Assembly: GCA_965227935.1 (NCBI GenBank)
Contig: CBDDGS010000019.1
Span: 2,480,001-2,544,000, forward strand
Source: JAWPMT01 sp965227935
GTDB lineage: Bacteria; Bacteroidota; Bacteroidia; Cytophagales; Cyclobacteriaceae
Length of the DNA stretch: 64,000 bases
Direction: 5' to 3'
In this document: one piece after another, positions 44,745 to 53,844 of the stretch
Layout of the letters: the number at the start of each line of letters is the position of its first letter
Position numbering within the stretch: position 1 is the first letter of the stretch
Translations under genes and position numbers: made by a program
Notes under the pieces: model-generated
The model's database searches: none
What the model was told of the DNA's origin: nothing
Seen by the model: only the letters and a program-made list of their open reading frames with translations

Positions 44745-46064
44745 TCACGGGTTGAGAGATGGCAGCACCATCTTCTCCGCTCCGGTCTTCGGTCGCGGTC
44801 TCAGCGCCTTCAAATGATTACGCAATCCAGACTCAGATGGGTTGTTCCCCGAGCGATACAAGTAGTTGTTGATCACTTCTAGATCACGCTCCAGTGGAGT
44901 CCCCCGTACTACCGACCTCAGTGTATGGTCATAACCCATCGGTCGCACTTCATCCAGGTACCGGTAGATCGCCCCGATGACGATCTCAGGGGATCCTCGC
45001 CGCGTACGGTCGACAAGTTGTCGATAGTGATAGCTTTCGGATTGCTTGTAAGCCAATTGGCGTTGGTGGATGTAAGCTCTAAGGCGTGAGATCAACCTCC
45101 ATCTACGCAACGCCCACAAAGCCGCCAACAGCAGCACCACCAAACCGATCTGCTTTCGGGTGATGGATGGCAATGGACGACTTGACGAGGCTCCCTCCTC
45201 CTGCACGGCAAGGTAAGCCGCCAAGCTATCTTTCACTGAGGCTATCAAGCTCAAATCCTCATTGACAGCCACGTCAATCTTATGGGCAGGAATTTCGCGA
45301 TTCACAAACGCGCGACGACCCGGATGATAGAATTGCATCTGCACCCCTGGCAGCACAACACTGCCGCTATCCTCGAGAAGGTAGGATATGCGCTCCACAC
45401 GTCGGCCACCAATGGACTCTTTGGTGATGTCATTTGACAACTGAGGTTGCTGGGGGTAAACACTCACGCCCTCTATCACAGGCGACTCCATCTCGGGAAT
45501 GAATTCTGACAGCGTATTGGAGGTCGAGAAAGTCAGTGTGCGAGTGATTACGTCCCCTACCTTCAACCCCTGCAGGGAGCGGTCCCATGATTCCCGAATC
45601 GTCAGATTGTTAGCTACAATCCACGCTCCGTCGGAGACATTGGGTGGTATGGGCGCCACCGCAAATGAGGCAGCATCGGTCTTCACCCGCACCTCTTTTC
45701 CCCGGAAGTCGCCCGGAGGTGGAGACTGCGTAACAAATGTCACGGAAGGCACCTCCAGCGAGCCCTCCTCATAGGGGAAGAGGTAAAACTTAACAATTAC
45801 GCCCGCATAGGTCTCGCCATTCCTCCGGACTGTGGTAGGAGTATTTTGCCTGGGAACAAGGAAGGCCCCTTCTACCTTCAGATTGGTGATGCTGACGGGA
45901 GCAGTGAAGTAAGTTTCGGACAATACCATTACACTCAACAGACGTGGTTCCCCGACATACCCCCGACGAGGCGTTATTTCCGTTTGCGTAATGATCTCAG
46001 GACTTTGCGCCAACGACAATTGCATCACGAGCGAGAAAAACACTATGCAGGTCCATCTTACCAT
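44745..46064 (-). CDS. batD: BatD family protein
   Basis: The 439-residue product has a signal peptide ending MQLSLAQ. Several Ig-like beta domains follow in the periplasm (about 25-280, including YVGEPRLLSVMVLSE and GLKVGDVITRTLTFS). A membrane segment near residue 305-325 (KQIGLVVLLLAALWALRRW) and a cytoplasmic helical tail complete it. This is the BatD architecture of the aerotolerance operon. It overlaps the batB/batC fusion by 7 bases. It is shorter than many BatD proteins (550 or more residues). Confidence 0.88.
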   Translation of the reverse strand: MVRWTCIVFFSLVMQLSLAQSPEIITQTEITPRRGYVGEPRLLSVMVLSETYFTAPVSITNLKVEGAFLVPRQNTPTTVRRNGETYAGVIVKFYLFPYEEGSLEVPSVTFVTQSPPPGDFRGKEVRVKTDAASFAVAPIPPNVSDGAWIVANNLTIRESWDRSLQGLKVGDVITRTLTFSTSNTLSEFIPEMESPVIEGVSVYPQQPQLSNDITKESIGGRRVERISYLLEDSGSVVLPGVQMQFYHPGRRAFVNREIPAHKIDVAVNEDLSLIASVKDSLAAYLAVQEEGASSSRPLPSITRKQIGLVVLLLAALWALRRWRLISRLRAYIHQRQLAYKQSESYHYRQLVDRTRRGSPEIVIGAIYRYLDEVRPMGYDHTLRSVVRGTPLERDLEVINNYLYRSGNNPSESGLRNHLKALRPRPKTGAEKMVLPSLNP

Positions 46065-47749
46065 GTCACTTCCGGGTTCCTGGCTTTTAATCCGTGCTTT
46101 CTGGCCTGGTATCGAAACTTCCTTCGCAGGAATTCCCCGGGCTCATCACTGGTCTTCCGAAGCAGAATGTTCTTGGCGTCCTGCCTTTCGCCGGCGCTCA
46201 TATCGAAATCGGGAGGCAATTCATCCAGTTCCTCCGCAGTTCGCATCTCCGTGGCTGCCTCTTCTGCCAGGCGCTCCTGTTGCATTTGCTCTTCTGTTGC
46301 TTCCTGTCCACCACCACTCAGGTCTTCGGGACTCCGGTTCTCCATCTGCTCTCCCTCAGGAGGCGCGCTATCCGGGATCTCCTCAGGGCGCACATCCTGC
46401 TGGCTAGACAGCCAGGCTTGAAAGTCGTTGTTCACGCCATCAAACTGCTCATTCTTTGCCGCGGCCTCCGCCAGGGCCATCGCGGCAGACTGGAAACGAC
46501 CCATTTTCATGAGCGTAAGCCCTTTATTGTAAGAACTTGCCGCCGTTGTATCTTTTTCAAATTCCATCAATGCCGCCGCGTACTCACCGGCCCTGTAGTA
46601 GGCGTTGCCCTTTCTCACCGGATCCTTGAAGGCCTCAGCGGCCGCCAGGTACTCTTCACGATCATAGAGCTGCTGACCCTGATAGTCGGCAGTGTAAAAC
46701 CAATCTCTGGTCGGGACATCGCAAGACGTAGCGATGAGTAGCCAGCAGCTAGCACCTACCACAATCCACCCACGTCGAAACCAGAACAGCACAAAGACCG
46801 CCACGGCGATGGTTATGAAATAACCCGCGTCCACCCATAGCTCTTCCAACTTGTCAGGAGATTCCTGAAACTCAAGATTCTTCCTCGTTTGCGCCGCGAC
46901 AAGTCCCATGTCTGAGTCGTCCAGCGTGAGGTTGATGACCGAAGTGTTGGGCAATGAAGCGAGCTGCTCGGTGAGCGCTACATCCAAACGGCTATCGAGG
47001 CGATTTCCATTGACCATCAGAGGCCTGGTGGACCCCGGCCGGGGCACCGCTCCGCCAGCAGGAGTCGCCATCGGCACGACGAGAAACTGGTCCTCCCCAT
47101 CGTATTGAGCCAGCAGCTGATTGTTAGTGGTACTTACATCATCCGTAAAGATGAGCCTCGTGGAGGGCGCCTCTATGCGCGCAAGCAAGCTATCCGTCGA
47201 CAGCAAGGCCTGCTCAAGATCGCTCCCGGCAATGGGCATGATCTTCGGATGCAGGTCGTCCAGAAAAACCAACAGATTGTCGTAATCATTCGTCAAAGGC
47301 ACCACGCTATGAGCTGAGCCCGCGTACGCAACCAGCGACATTCTCGCCCCCGGATTGGCTTTGATGAGGTCTTTGATTTTGAACTTGGCACGCTCCAACC
47401 TGTTGGGCTGGAGGTCATCTACCAGCATCGACTGGGACACATCGAGAAGAACAAACAAGGCCGTCTCAGTTACCCTGCCGGGCTTCTCCTGCTTATCCCA
47501 TGTGGGGCCGGCAATCGCCAGTACCATCACCACCAAGCCCAGGAGCAGCAGGAACCTCGGCCAGCGCATCGCCCAATGATTGCCGGTTCGAAGAACAAAG
47601 GGTCGTAAATGCTCAGCAATTCGTTTTGTCCAGCGTTCCTCCTTTCTGCGTACGACGAACAGGATGAGAAAAACCACCGCCGCAGGAATAAGACCCCAAA
47701 GCCACTCTGGTCGCAGCCAGTGAAATTCAGCCCAGTCAATGGCAATCAT
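46058..47749 (-). CDS. batB/batC: BatB-BatC fusion: VWA domain followed by TPR domain
   Basis: The 563-residue product has two N-terminal membrane segments (about 16-34 and 64-82), then a von Willebrand factor A domain with the MIDAS start LLDVSQS (Asp103, Ser105, Ser107) and a second acidic IFTDDVS. A further membrane segment (VAVFVLFWFRRGW to LLIATSC, about 325-355) leads to a TPR region with LYDREEYLAAAEAF and SYNKGLTLMKMGRFQSAAMAL. A Glu/Gln-rich low-complexity tail follows. BatB and BatC are separate genes in many Bacteroidota but are joined here. The start at 47749 overlaps batA by 4 bases (ATGA). Confidence 0.9.
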   Translation of the reverse strand: MIAIDWAEFHWLRPEWLWGLIPAAVVFLILFVVRRKEERWTKRIAEHLRPFVLRTGNHWAMRWPRFLLLLGLVVMVLAIAGPTWDKQEKPGRVTETALFVLLDVSQSMLVDDLQPNRLERAKFKIKDLIKANPGARMSLVAYAGSAHSVVPLTNDYDNLLVFLDDLHPKIMPIAGSDLEQALLSTDSLLARIEAPSTRLIFTDDVSTTNNQLLAQYDGEDQFLVVPMATPAGGAVPRPGSTRPLMVNGNRLDSRLDVALTEQLASLPNTSVINLTLDDSDMGLVAAQTRKNLEFQESPDKLEELWVDAGYFITIAVAVFVLFWFRRGWIVVGASCWLLIATSCDVPTRDWFYTADYQGQQLYDREEYLAAAEAFKDPVRKGNAYYRAGEYAAALMEFEKDTTAASSYNKGLTLMKMGRFQSAAMALAEAAAKNEQFDGVNNDFQAWLSSQQDVRPEEIPDSAPPEGEQMENRSPEDLSGGGQEATEEQMQQERLAEEAATEMRTAEELDELPPDFDMSAGERQDAKNILLRKTSDEPGEFLRRKFRYQARKHGLKARNPEVTW

Positions 47750-48729
47750 CCTACCCTCATCCATAGCATCAGACTTTGAATGAAAAACAACAACACAGTC
47801 AGGGCAAAAACAGCCCCCAATGGATAGTAGAAAAGCAAGATCTTCGGCTTGAAGACTTCTTCTTCGTACTCAATGGGCTCCAATCGACCGATCTCCTCAT
47901 AGACCTGAGCCAGCTGATCACTGTCCATAGCGAGGAAGTACCGCCCGCCCGTGTCACTGGCGATCTCTTTGAGTGTTTCTTCATCCAGGTCCGCACCGGG
48001 TTTCGACGGATCACCGATACCAAGGGTGTAGATCTTTACCGAGTCTTCCCTCGCCAGACTTGCAGCATCCAGGGGAGAGGTACCCGTGCCACTATCTACG
48101 CCATCGGTGAATAGCAAAAGGACTTTAGTCTCTATCGTATCACGGTCAAATAACTCAATGGCCTGACCGATCGCCTGGCCTATGTTCGTCTGCTGGCCCG
48201 CCATACCCACATCGGCTTCTTCAATGAGCTGCGTCATGAGATCCAGGTCAGCCGTAAATGGCACTTGTGTGTAAGCATTGGAGCCAAACAACACGAGGCC
48301 CATTCGATCGCCTTCCCGCTTGTCGATAAAGTCTGCCAATACGTGCTTCACGGCCTCCCAGCGGGTCACCCGCTGTCCGTCGATCGTCCAGTCCTTTTGA
48401 GCCATACTGAAAGAGAGGTCTGCTGCGACAAGGAAATTTCTGGTCGTCTTCACCTCAAGTTCCGGTTCCCCTACTAACTGTGGGGAGGCCAGGGCAACGA
48501 TCACCAAAAGCCAGCTAAGCCACAGGGCTATGGCATTGATCACTCGCCGCCTCGTCTGTCGGACACCCTTCCCTGGCGATTGGCCAGAGATCGCTACCAA
48601 CTCTTCAAAGAACGGCGCGCGCAAGGTAGTCTTGTGGTGCCTTAACGCTGGGAGCAGCCAGATGATCAAAATAGGCAGTGGTGCTAGCGCAAAAACCCAT
48701 GGAAAACCAAATTCAAACTGATCAGGCAT
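47746..48729 (-). CDS. batA: BatA family VWA-domain membrane protein
   Basis: The 327-residue product has an N-terminal membrane pair (about 12-30 and 63-83), a VWA domain with MIDAS motif DLSFS (Asp104, Ser106, Ser108), the conserved Thr in GQQTNIGQAIG and the Asp in LLFTDGVDSG, and a C-terminal membrane anchor (about 300-322). It follows the typical BatA pattern. It overlaps the DUF4381 gene by 8 bases and the fusion gene by 4. Bat proteins form a membrane complex tied to oxidative or envelope stress tolerance, with MoxR as chaperone-like ATPase. Confidence 0.9.
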   Translation of the reverse strand: MPDQFEFGFPWVFALAPLPILIIWLLPALRHHKTTLRAPFFEELVAISGQSPGKGVRQTRRRVINAIALWLSWLLVIVALASPQLVGEPELEVKTTRNFLVAADLSFSMAQKDWTIDGQRVTRWEAVKHVLADFIDKREGDRMGLVLFGSNAYTQVPFTADLDLMTQLIEEADVGMAGQQTNIGQAIGQAIELFDRDTIETKVLLLFTDGVDSGTGTSPLDAASLAREDSVKIYTLGIGDPSKPGADLDEETLKEIASDTGGRYFLAMDSDQLAQVYEEIGRLEPIEYEEEVFKPKILLFYYPLGAVFALTVLLFFIQSLMLWMRVG

Positions 48730-49180
48730 GGCGTCGAATCCAGGTTTTGGCGGCCTGGGTCAACTCGCTGATCTGCGATTCCTCCAGGTTCGATGAGACA
48801 TCATAGTGGTTGGCCAGTGGATCAGCAGCTTCACCCCTCATGCCTGTGCTGAGGAGAAAATCTGCCCACGCCGCTCCGGCTAGAGGCGCTACCTGTGTCC
48901 GGCCATAGGTTTTAATGGCCACCATCTTCAGCAGCCTGTTCACGTGATAGCTCCAGGCGGCATCACCGGTGGGGATACTCGCCAATTGGGCCACTGCCAG
49001 ACGTCGATAGGCCCGCCGCCTATGACGTCGGATGAGCAGCGCCGCACCTGTTATGAGTACAATCAACGCCAGAACGCCGACTACCTGCCACCCCGGTGCC
49101 TCAAATGAAAAGAGAACCGGCTCCGGCTCGTAAAGAGACCCAATCTCGGGAGTAGCTATGTTCTCTTGCAATGCGCTCAT
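48722..49180 (-). CDS. DUF4381-like membrane protein of the Bat operon
   Basis: The 152-residue product has one membrane segment near residues 32-50 (VVGVLALIVLITGAALLI), an Arg-rich stretch (RRHRRRAYRR), and a helical cytoplasmic domain with NRLLKMVAIKTYGRTQVAPLAG and AAWADFLLSTG. This is the DUF4381 layout, regularly found between DUF58 and batA. The start at 49180 overlaps the DUF58 gene by 4 bases (ATGA). The partner in the complex is unknown. Confidence 0.88.
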   Translation of the reverse strand: MSALQENIATPEIGSLYEPEPVLFSFEAPGWQVVGVLALIVLITGAALLIRRHRRRAYRRLAVAQLASIPTGDAAWSYHVNRLLKMVAIKTYGRTQVAPLAGAAWADFLLSTGMRGEAADPLANHYDVSSNLEESQISELTQAAKTWIRRHA

Positions 49181-50106
49181 CGCCCTTGCATCCATTGTTT
49201 CACTTGCTGCTCCACCGGAGAAAGGGTGTTCACACCAAAGACTGGTATCCGATATTTCTTCATAGCGGATTCGAAGGTCTGTAGCTTCTTGTCGTAGTCG
49301 GACCTCATCTTATCCGTCAGCTGATCTTTTGACAGGTCGAGTCCGAGGTCCAGCGAACCATCTGTGAAGCTCATTCTTTCCGCGGGTAGGTCTCGTTCCA
49401 TAGGATCAGAAACTTTGAACAGCAAAACGTCATTGCCCATTGAGATCCGTCGGAGATACTTCATTGTGACAGGCGCGTACTTGGGGAAGTCACTGATCAG
49501 GATCACGAGAAAGTCATGTGTAATGATGCGGCTGATCTGTGCGATGGTGTTGCCCAGAAATCGCTCATAGTCCTCAGGCCGCTGCTCATTGGGAAGGCCC
49601 TGATTGCGGTCCACAATCCTCTCGAGGAAGCGATAGATATTCTTCCGATCGCGCTTCGGATAGATGATCTCGTTATCCACATCTCCAAGCACCATTCCTC
49701 CCACACGATCACCTCCCATCAGAGCACGGAAGGACAGCATCGCCGCCAGCTTCGCAGCTATGACGGACTTCAGATATTGCTGACTCCCAAAAAACATGTG
49801 GTTATTTTGAGCTACAGCGATAAACACTGGCCGCTCTTTCTCCTCATTAAAGACCTTGGTGTGGGGCACCTTGGTTCGGGCCGTTACTTTCCAGTCGATG
49901 TTGCGGACATCGTCCCCGCGGACATACTGCCGCACCTCGGCGAAGTCAAGTCCCCTTCCCCGTATCTTGCTCGCATGCTTGCCTGCGATAACCCGGTTGG
50001 AGCTGCTGCGTGACTGCACCAAAATACTTCGCGCCTTGCCCTCCATCAGGAGCAAGTCCTGCAAAGTGACATATGCGTGAGGATCATGAGGAGCGTCCAT
50101 ACTCAT
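49177..50106 (-). CDS. DUF58 domain protein of the MoxR/Bat operon
   Basis: The 309-residue product has the DUF58 hallmarks GRGLDFAEVRQYVRGDDVRNIDW, a KVFNEEKERPVFIAV stretch where other members have a VWA-like Asp, and SDFPKYAPVT. DUF58 proteins are VWA-related partners of MoxR ATPases. The start codon overlaps the moxR stop by one base (TAATG). No membrane segment is visible, so it is cytoplasmic. Confidence 0.92.
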   Translation of the reverse strand: MSMDAPHDPHAYVTLQDLLLMEGKARSILVQSRSSSNRVIAGKHASKIRGRGLDFAEVRQYVRGDDVRNIDWKVTARTKVPHTKVFNEEKERPVFIAVAQNNHMFFGSQQYLKSVIAAKLAAMLSFRALMGGDRVGGMVLGDVDNEIIYPKRDRKNIYRFLERIVDRNQGLPNEQRPEDYERFLGNTIAQISRIITHDFLVILISDFPKYAPVTMKYLRRISMGNDVLLFKVSDPMERDLPAERMSFTDGSLDLGLDLSKDQLTDKMRSDYDKKLQTFESAMKKYRIPVFGVNTLSPVEQQVKQWMQGR

Positions 50107-51086
50107 TAGGCAACAGCAACAACCTTCAGTATTTCATCGATGACATCGTCAGTAGTAACCCGCTCGGCAGCTGCCTCATAGCTCAATATCAATCGGTGCC
50201 TCAACACCTCGTGAATGACTGACCTGACATTGTCGGGATCTACGAAATCAGCGCCATTTAAATAGGCATGGGCGCGACTCGCCCGATCAAGAGCGATCGT
50301 CCCGCGGGGGCTGGCACCAAAATCCACCCACTCCTGCAATTGCTCGCTGTACTTGCCGGGATCTCTCGTCGCGGAGATGAGGTCCACAATGTACTGCTCC
50401 ACTGCTTCTGGAACCCGAATGTCCTGTACAGCCTTCCTTGCTTCGAAGACCGCGGACTGAGGGATCGCCTCCGGCTGGACACCGCCACCAGTTTTATGTT
50501 CCCCTTTTACCAATGCAAGTATTTTCCGCTCGGAATCTCCAGTCGGATAGTCAATGATCACTTTCATCAGAAAACGGTCCATTTGAGCTTCCGGCAATGG
50601 ATACGTACCCTCCTGCTCCACTGGGTTTTGTGTGGCCATGACCATGAATAGTGGCTCCATTTTGTACGTCTTCCCTGCCACTGAAACCTGACGTTCCTCC
50701 ATCGCTTCCAACAAGGCGGCCTGTACTTTGGCGGGTGCACGATTGATCTCATCTGCCAGAATCAGATTACCGAAAATGGGTCCAGGCTGGAATACAAACT
50801 TCTCGTCAGCATCCTCCTGGTAGAATTCCGTTCCGGTAATATCCGATGGCAACAGATCTGGAGTGAACTGAATGCGACTCATTTTGGACTCGAGCACCTT
50901 GGAAAGGGCCTTGATGGATCTTGTCTTGCCCAAGCCAGGAAGACTCTCCAGCAATAGGTTGCCGTCTGCTAATAGGGTGATGAGGATCTTGTCCACCACA
51001 TTGTCCTGACCAATGATCGATTGGCGCATGTGGTCGCGGATTTGGAGGATGGCTGATCTGACATCAGCGCTGGTTTCTTCAGGCAT
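50106..51086 (-). CDS. moxR: MoxR family AAA+ ATPase
   Basis: The 326-residue product has Walker A SLPGLGKT (residues 48-55), Walker B NLILADEIN (Asp112, Glu113), the sensor-1 stretch FMVMATQNPVEQEGTYPLPEAQMDRFLM, and a C-terminal lid (YIVDLISATRDP to GASPRGTIAL). These are diagnostic for MoxR ATPases. It heads the operon moxR - DUF58 - DUF4381 - batA - batB/batC - batD, and a 203-bp gap upstream (shared with the divergent sulfatase) must hold its promoter. MoxR proteins assist assembly of VWA-domain partners. Confidence 0.95.
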   Translation of the reverse strand: MPEETSADVRSAILQIRDHMRQSIIGQDNVVDKILITLLADGNLLLESLPGLGKTRSIKALSKVLESKMSRIQFTPDLLPSDITGTEFYQEDADEKFVFQPGPIFGNLILADEINRAPAKVQAALLEAMEERQVSVAGKTYKMEPLFMVMATQNPVEQEGTYPLPEAQMDRFLMKVIIDYPTGDSERKILALVKGEHKTGGGVQPEAIPQSAVFEARKAVQDIRVPEAVEQYIVDLISATRDPGKYSEQLQEWVDFGASPRGTIALDRASRAHAYLNGADFVDPDNVRSVIHEVLRHRLILSYEAAAERVTTDDVIDEILKVVAVA

Positions 51087-51289
51087 TGGTCCGAGTTGGG
51101 TTCTGGTACGAATTTAATGTGCAATGGTCAGCTATTTTAACGCAGGCGGCCTAATACCGCCAGGAGAATTGTAGAACAGCTGGCATGAACAAGAGTTTTC
51201 CTCGACAACCTTCTCAGAAAACACCATTGGTGGTACCTTGGGGGGATTAGTGATTTAAAAATCAGTATACGTAACCTAAACCCAACAAT

Positions 51290-52831
51290 ATGAAGAACAC
51301 AGTTAAGAGTCTTGTGGCATTGGCCTTAGTGCTAATGATCAGCGATCTCTCTGCGCAGAAAAAGCCCAATATCCTGATCATCTGGGGAGATGATATCGGT
51401 TATTGGAACATAAGCGCTTACAACCGCGGGATGATGGGCTACCGTACCCCCAATATCGACCGCATCGGAAAAGAAGGGGCCATTTTCACCGATGCCTATG
51501 GCGAACAGAGCTGTACGGCAGGACGGTCCGTATTCATCACCGGTCAGAGTGGTTTCCGGACCGGCCTTCTCAAGGTAGGATTGCCTGGTGCCGACCTCGG
51601 ACTCAAAGAGGAGGATCCCACCATCGCGGACTATATGAAGAGCCAGGGCTATCGCACAGGACAGTTTGGCAAGAATCACCTAGGTGACCGGGATGAGCAC
51701 CTTCCTACCAATCATGGCTTTGATGAATTCCTCGGAAACCTCTACCACCTGAATGCGGAAGAGGAGCCAGAATATGCCGACTACCCCGGAGATATGGTCC
51801 TGGCCAATGGGCAAACATTCAAGGAACGCTTTGGGCCACGAGGAGTGATCAAGTCCTCTGCGGATGGTCCTATTCAAGACACAGGACCACTCACCATGAA
51901 GCGCATGGAAACCATCGACTATGAGGTGACCGATGCGGCGGTTGATTTCATGGAACGAGCAGTCGACGACAAGGAGCCGTTCTTCCTCTGGTGGAACTCC
52001 ACGCGCATGCACATTTGGACACGGCTAAAAGAGGAGTGGGAAGGCAAAACCGGCCTCGGCGTCTATCCTGATGGTATGAGCGAGCATGATCATCACGTGG
52101 GCATATTGCTGGATAAGCTGGAAGAGCTGGGAATCGATGAGAATACGATTGTGATGTACTCTACGGACAATGGTGCAGAGGTATTCAGCTGGCCTGATGG
52201 AGGAACAACGCCATTCCGAGGAGAGAAAAATGACAACTGGGAAGGTGGCTACCGCGTGCCGCTGCTGGTAAAGTGGCCTGGGGTTATCGAGCCTGGCACC
52301 GAGGTCAATGACATCATTTCCCACGCCGACTGGTTCCCAACTTTGGCCGCGGCCACTGGAGATGACGACATCAAGTCCAAACTGCGAGGTGGACATTCGA
52401 TGAACAACAGGGACTTTAAGGTGCATCTTGACGGCTACAACTTCATGCCTTACTTCAAGGGAGATGGTCCAGCGCCTCGAAAGGAGTTCTTCTACTTTTC
52501 GGATACGGGTGATTTGCTAGGGCTTCGCTACAGTAACTATAAGGTCGTCTTCGCAGAGCAACGGGCTCATGGCATAGAAGTTTGGAAAGAACCATTCACG
52601 TTCCTACGAGCACCCAAGCTGTTCAATCTAAGGTCGGATCCCTTTGAGGAGGCAGATCACATCGGCATAGGCTACGACAGATGGTGGGTGGAACACTTGT
52701 GGGTTTTCACGCCAGCACAAGTTATAGTGGGTGACTTCCTGCAGACTTTCCAGGAATTCCCACCGCGGCAGACGCCTGCTAGTTTCACCATCGATCAGGT
52801 GGTAGCTGCACTGAAGCCAAAAACGAACTAG
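51290..52831 (+). CDS. Sulfatase (arylsulfatase, S1 type), exported
   Basis: The 513-residue product has a signal peptide ending ISDLSAQ, then a type I sulfatase. It has the metal pair GDDIG (Asp34, Asp35), the formylglycine motif CTAGR (Cys75), FGKNHLGDRDEHLP, a second metal site YSTDNGAE, and FRGEKNDNWEGG. The C-terminal subdomain ends near VVAALKPK. Cys75 would be converted to formylglycine by an anaerobic or oxygen-dependent maturase not present in this window. The substrate is a sulfate ester, perhaps of algal or host glycans. A close paralogue lies at 55812-57326 on the opposite strand. A clear terminator follows at 52857. Confidence 0.94.
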   Translation: MKNTVKSLVALALVLMISDLSAQKKPNILIIWGDDIGYWNISAYNRGMMGYRTPNIDRIGKEGAIFTDAYGEQSCTAGRSVFITGQSGFRTGLLKVGLPGADLGLKEEDPTIADYMKSQGYRTGQFGKNHLGDRDEHLPTNHGFDEFLGNLYHLNAEEEPEYADYPGDMVLANGQTFKERFGPRGVIKSSADGPIQDTGPLTMKRMETIDYEVTDAAVDFMERAVDDKEPFFLWWNSTRMHIWTRLKEEWEGKTGLGVYPDGMSEHDHHVGILLDKLEELGIDENTIVMYSTDNGAEVFSWPDGGTTPFRGEKNDNWEGGYRVPLLVKWPGVIEPGTEVNDIISHADWFPTLAAATGDDDIKSKLRGGHSMNNRDFKVHLDGYNFMPYFKGDGPAPRKEFFYFSDTGDLLGLRYSNYKVVFAEQRAHGIEVWKEPFTFLRAPKLFNLRSDPFEEADHIGIGYDRWWVEHLWVFTPAQVIVGDFLQTFQEFPPRQTPASFTIDQVVAALKPKTN

Positions 52832-52856
52832 AAGAATATCGAATATCAAAATTCAT

Positions 52857-52885
52857 GGGGTGCCTTATTCAGGCGCCCTTTTTTT
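52857..52885 (+). terminator. Rho-independent terminator of the first sulfatase gene
   Basis: Directly after the stop at 52831 there is a stem GGGTGCC / GGCGCCC (7 bp with one G-U pair), a loop of about seven bases (TTATTCA), and a run of seven T at 52879-52885. It ends plus-strand transcription. The mechanosensitive-channel gene on the minus strand ends 24 bp beyond. Confidence 0.85.
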
Positions 52886-52908
52886 GTATCCTCCAATCGG
52901 CAAGGATT

Positions 52909-53802
52909 TTACTTTAACGCCACAGCACTACTTCGGATGTGCAAGTCTCTTTGTGGGAAAGGTATTTCGATGCCCTGACTTTTGAACCGCCGAAAGATCT
53001 CGAAGTAGAGATCACTTTTCAAGATCCTGGGCTTATCGGTGTGGCTCTGCGTCCAAACCGCCAGCTCGAAATCCAATGAGCTGTCGCCATAGGAGGTAAA
53101 CAGCACCTTCGGAGGCGGATCCTTCAAAACACTGGGAGAGTCATTGGCGACACTCAATAGGATGTCTCTTATCGTCTCCGGATCTTCGTTGTAACTCACT
53201 CCTACTGGAAGTCGGTAGCGCACACTACGATCATTGTGGCTCCAGTTGATGACAGTGCTCGAGATAAACTGAGAATTGGGGACGATAATAGAAATGTTAT
53301 CATTGGTCTGTATCGTCGTGGAGCGTACCGCGATATTCACAACATCCCCTTCAATATCACCAATCTGTATTCGATCTCCGACCTTGATGGGTTTCTCAAA
53401 TAGGATGACAATGCCTGAAATGAAATTATCCGTGATGTTTTGCAGACCGAAGCCGATCCCGATGCCCAAACCTCCAGCAATCAAGCCGACCGTACTGATG
53501 TCAATACCCGCCGACTGAAGTATGACAATGGTACCAATAAGGATCAGAACGAACCGTACGATGGTACCAATAGATACTGCGACCCCCTTACTCAATGAGG
53601 TGTGTCCCAATAATCTGGTCACAAGGATCTGCTTCAACTTCCTCGTCACGTAAAAGAGCAAAGTGAAAGCGACAGAAATGTAGATGATCGTTCCCAGGCT
53701 GAAGGGTACGTCCCCCAATGAGAAAATCGGGACGGTAAACAGCCGCCAGAAGTTCGCAATCACTTCCAGAAGCCGATCCCAGACGTTGTTGAGCTCTGTC
53801 AT
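52909..53802 (-). CDS. MscS-family small mechanosensitive channel
   Basis: The 297-residue product has three membrane segments (about 34-52, 78-98, 105-125). The third contains the pore-lining motif GLIAGGLGIGIGFGLQNITDNFISG, the signature of MscS. The beta domain (FEKPIKVGDRIQIGDIEGDVVNI and IIVPNSQFISSTVINWS) and the alpha/beta C-terminal domain follow. It releases solutes under hypo-osmotic stress. It points away from a second MscS gene with a 42-bp gap, so the two share a promoter region. Confidence 0.95.
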   Translation of the reverse strand: MTELNNVWDRLLEVIANFWRLFTVPIFSLGDVPFSLGTIIYISVAFTLLFYVTRKLKQILVTRLLGHTSLSKGVAVSIGTIVRFVLILIGTIVILQSAGIDISTVGLIAGGLGIGIGFGLQNITDNFISGIVILFEKPIKVGDRIQIGDIEGDVVNIAVRSTTIQTNDNISIIVPNSQFISSTVINWSHNDRSVRYRLPVGVSYNEDPETIRDILLSVANDSPSVLKDPPPKVLFTSYGDSSLDFELAVWTQSHTDKPRILKSDLYFEIFRRFKSQGIEIPFPQRDLHIRSSAVALK

Positions 53803-53844
53803 ATTTTGACGATTACCTTAATTTAACAGAAAATCCATGACCCA

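Noticed and set aside
51087..51289. Possible Bacteroidota promoter (TACCTTGG near 51230) upstream of the first sulfatase
   Set aside because: The match to TAnnTTTG is incomplete and no properly spaced upstream TTTG box was found.
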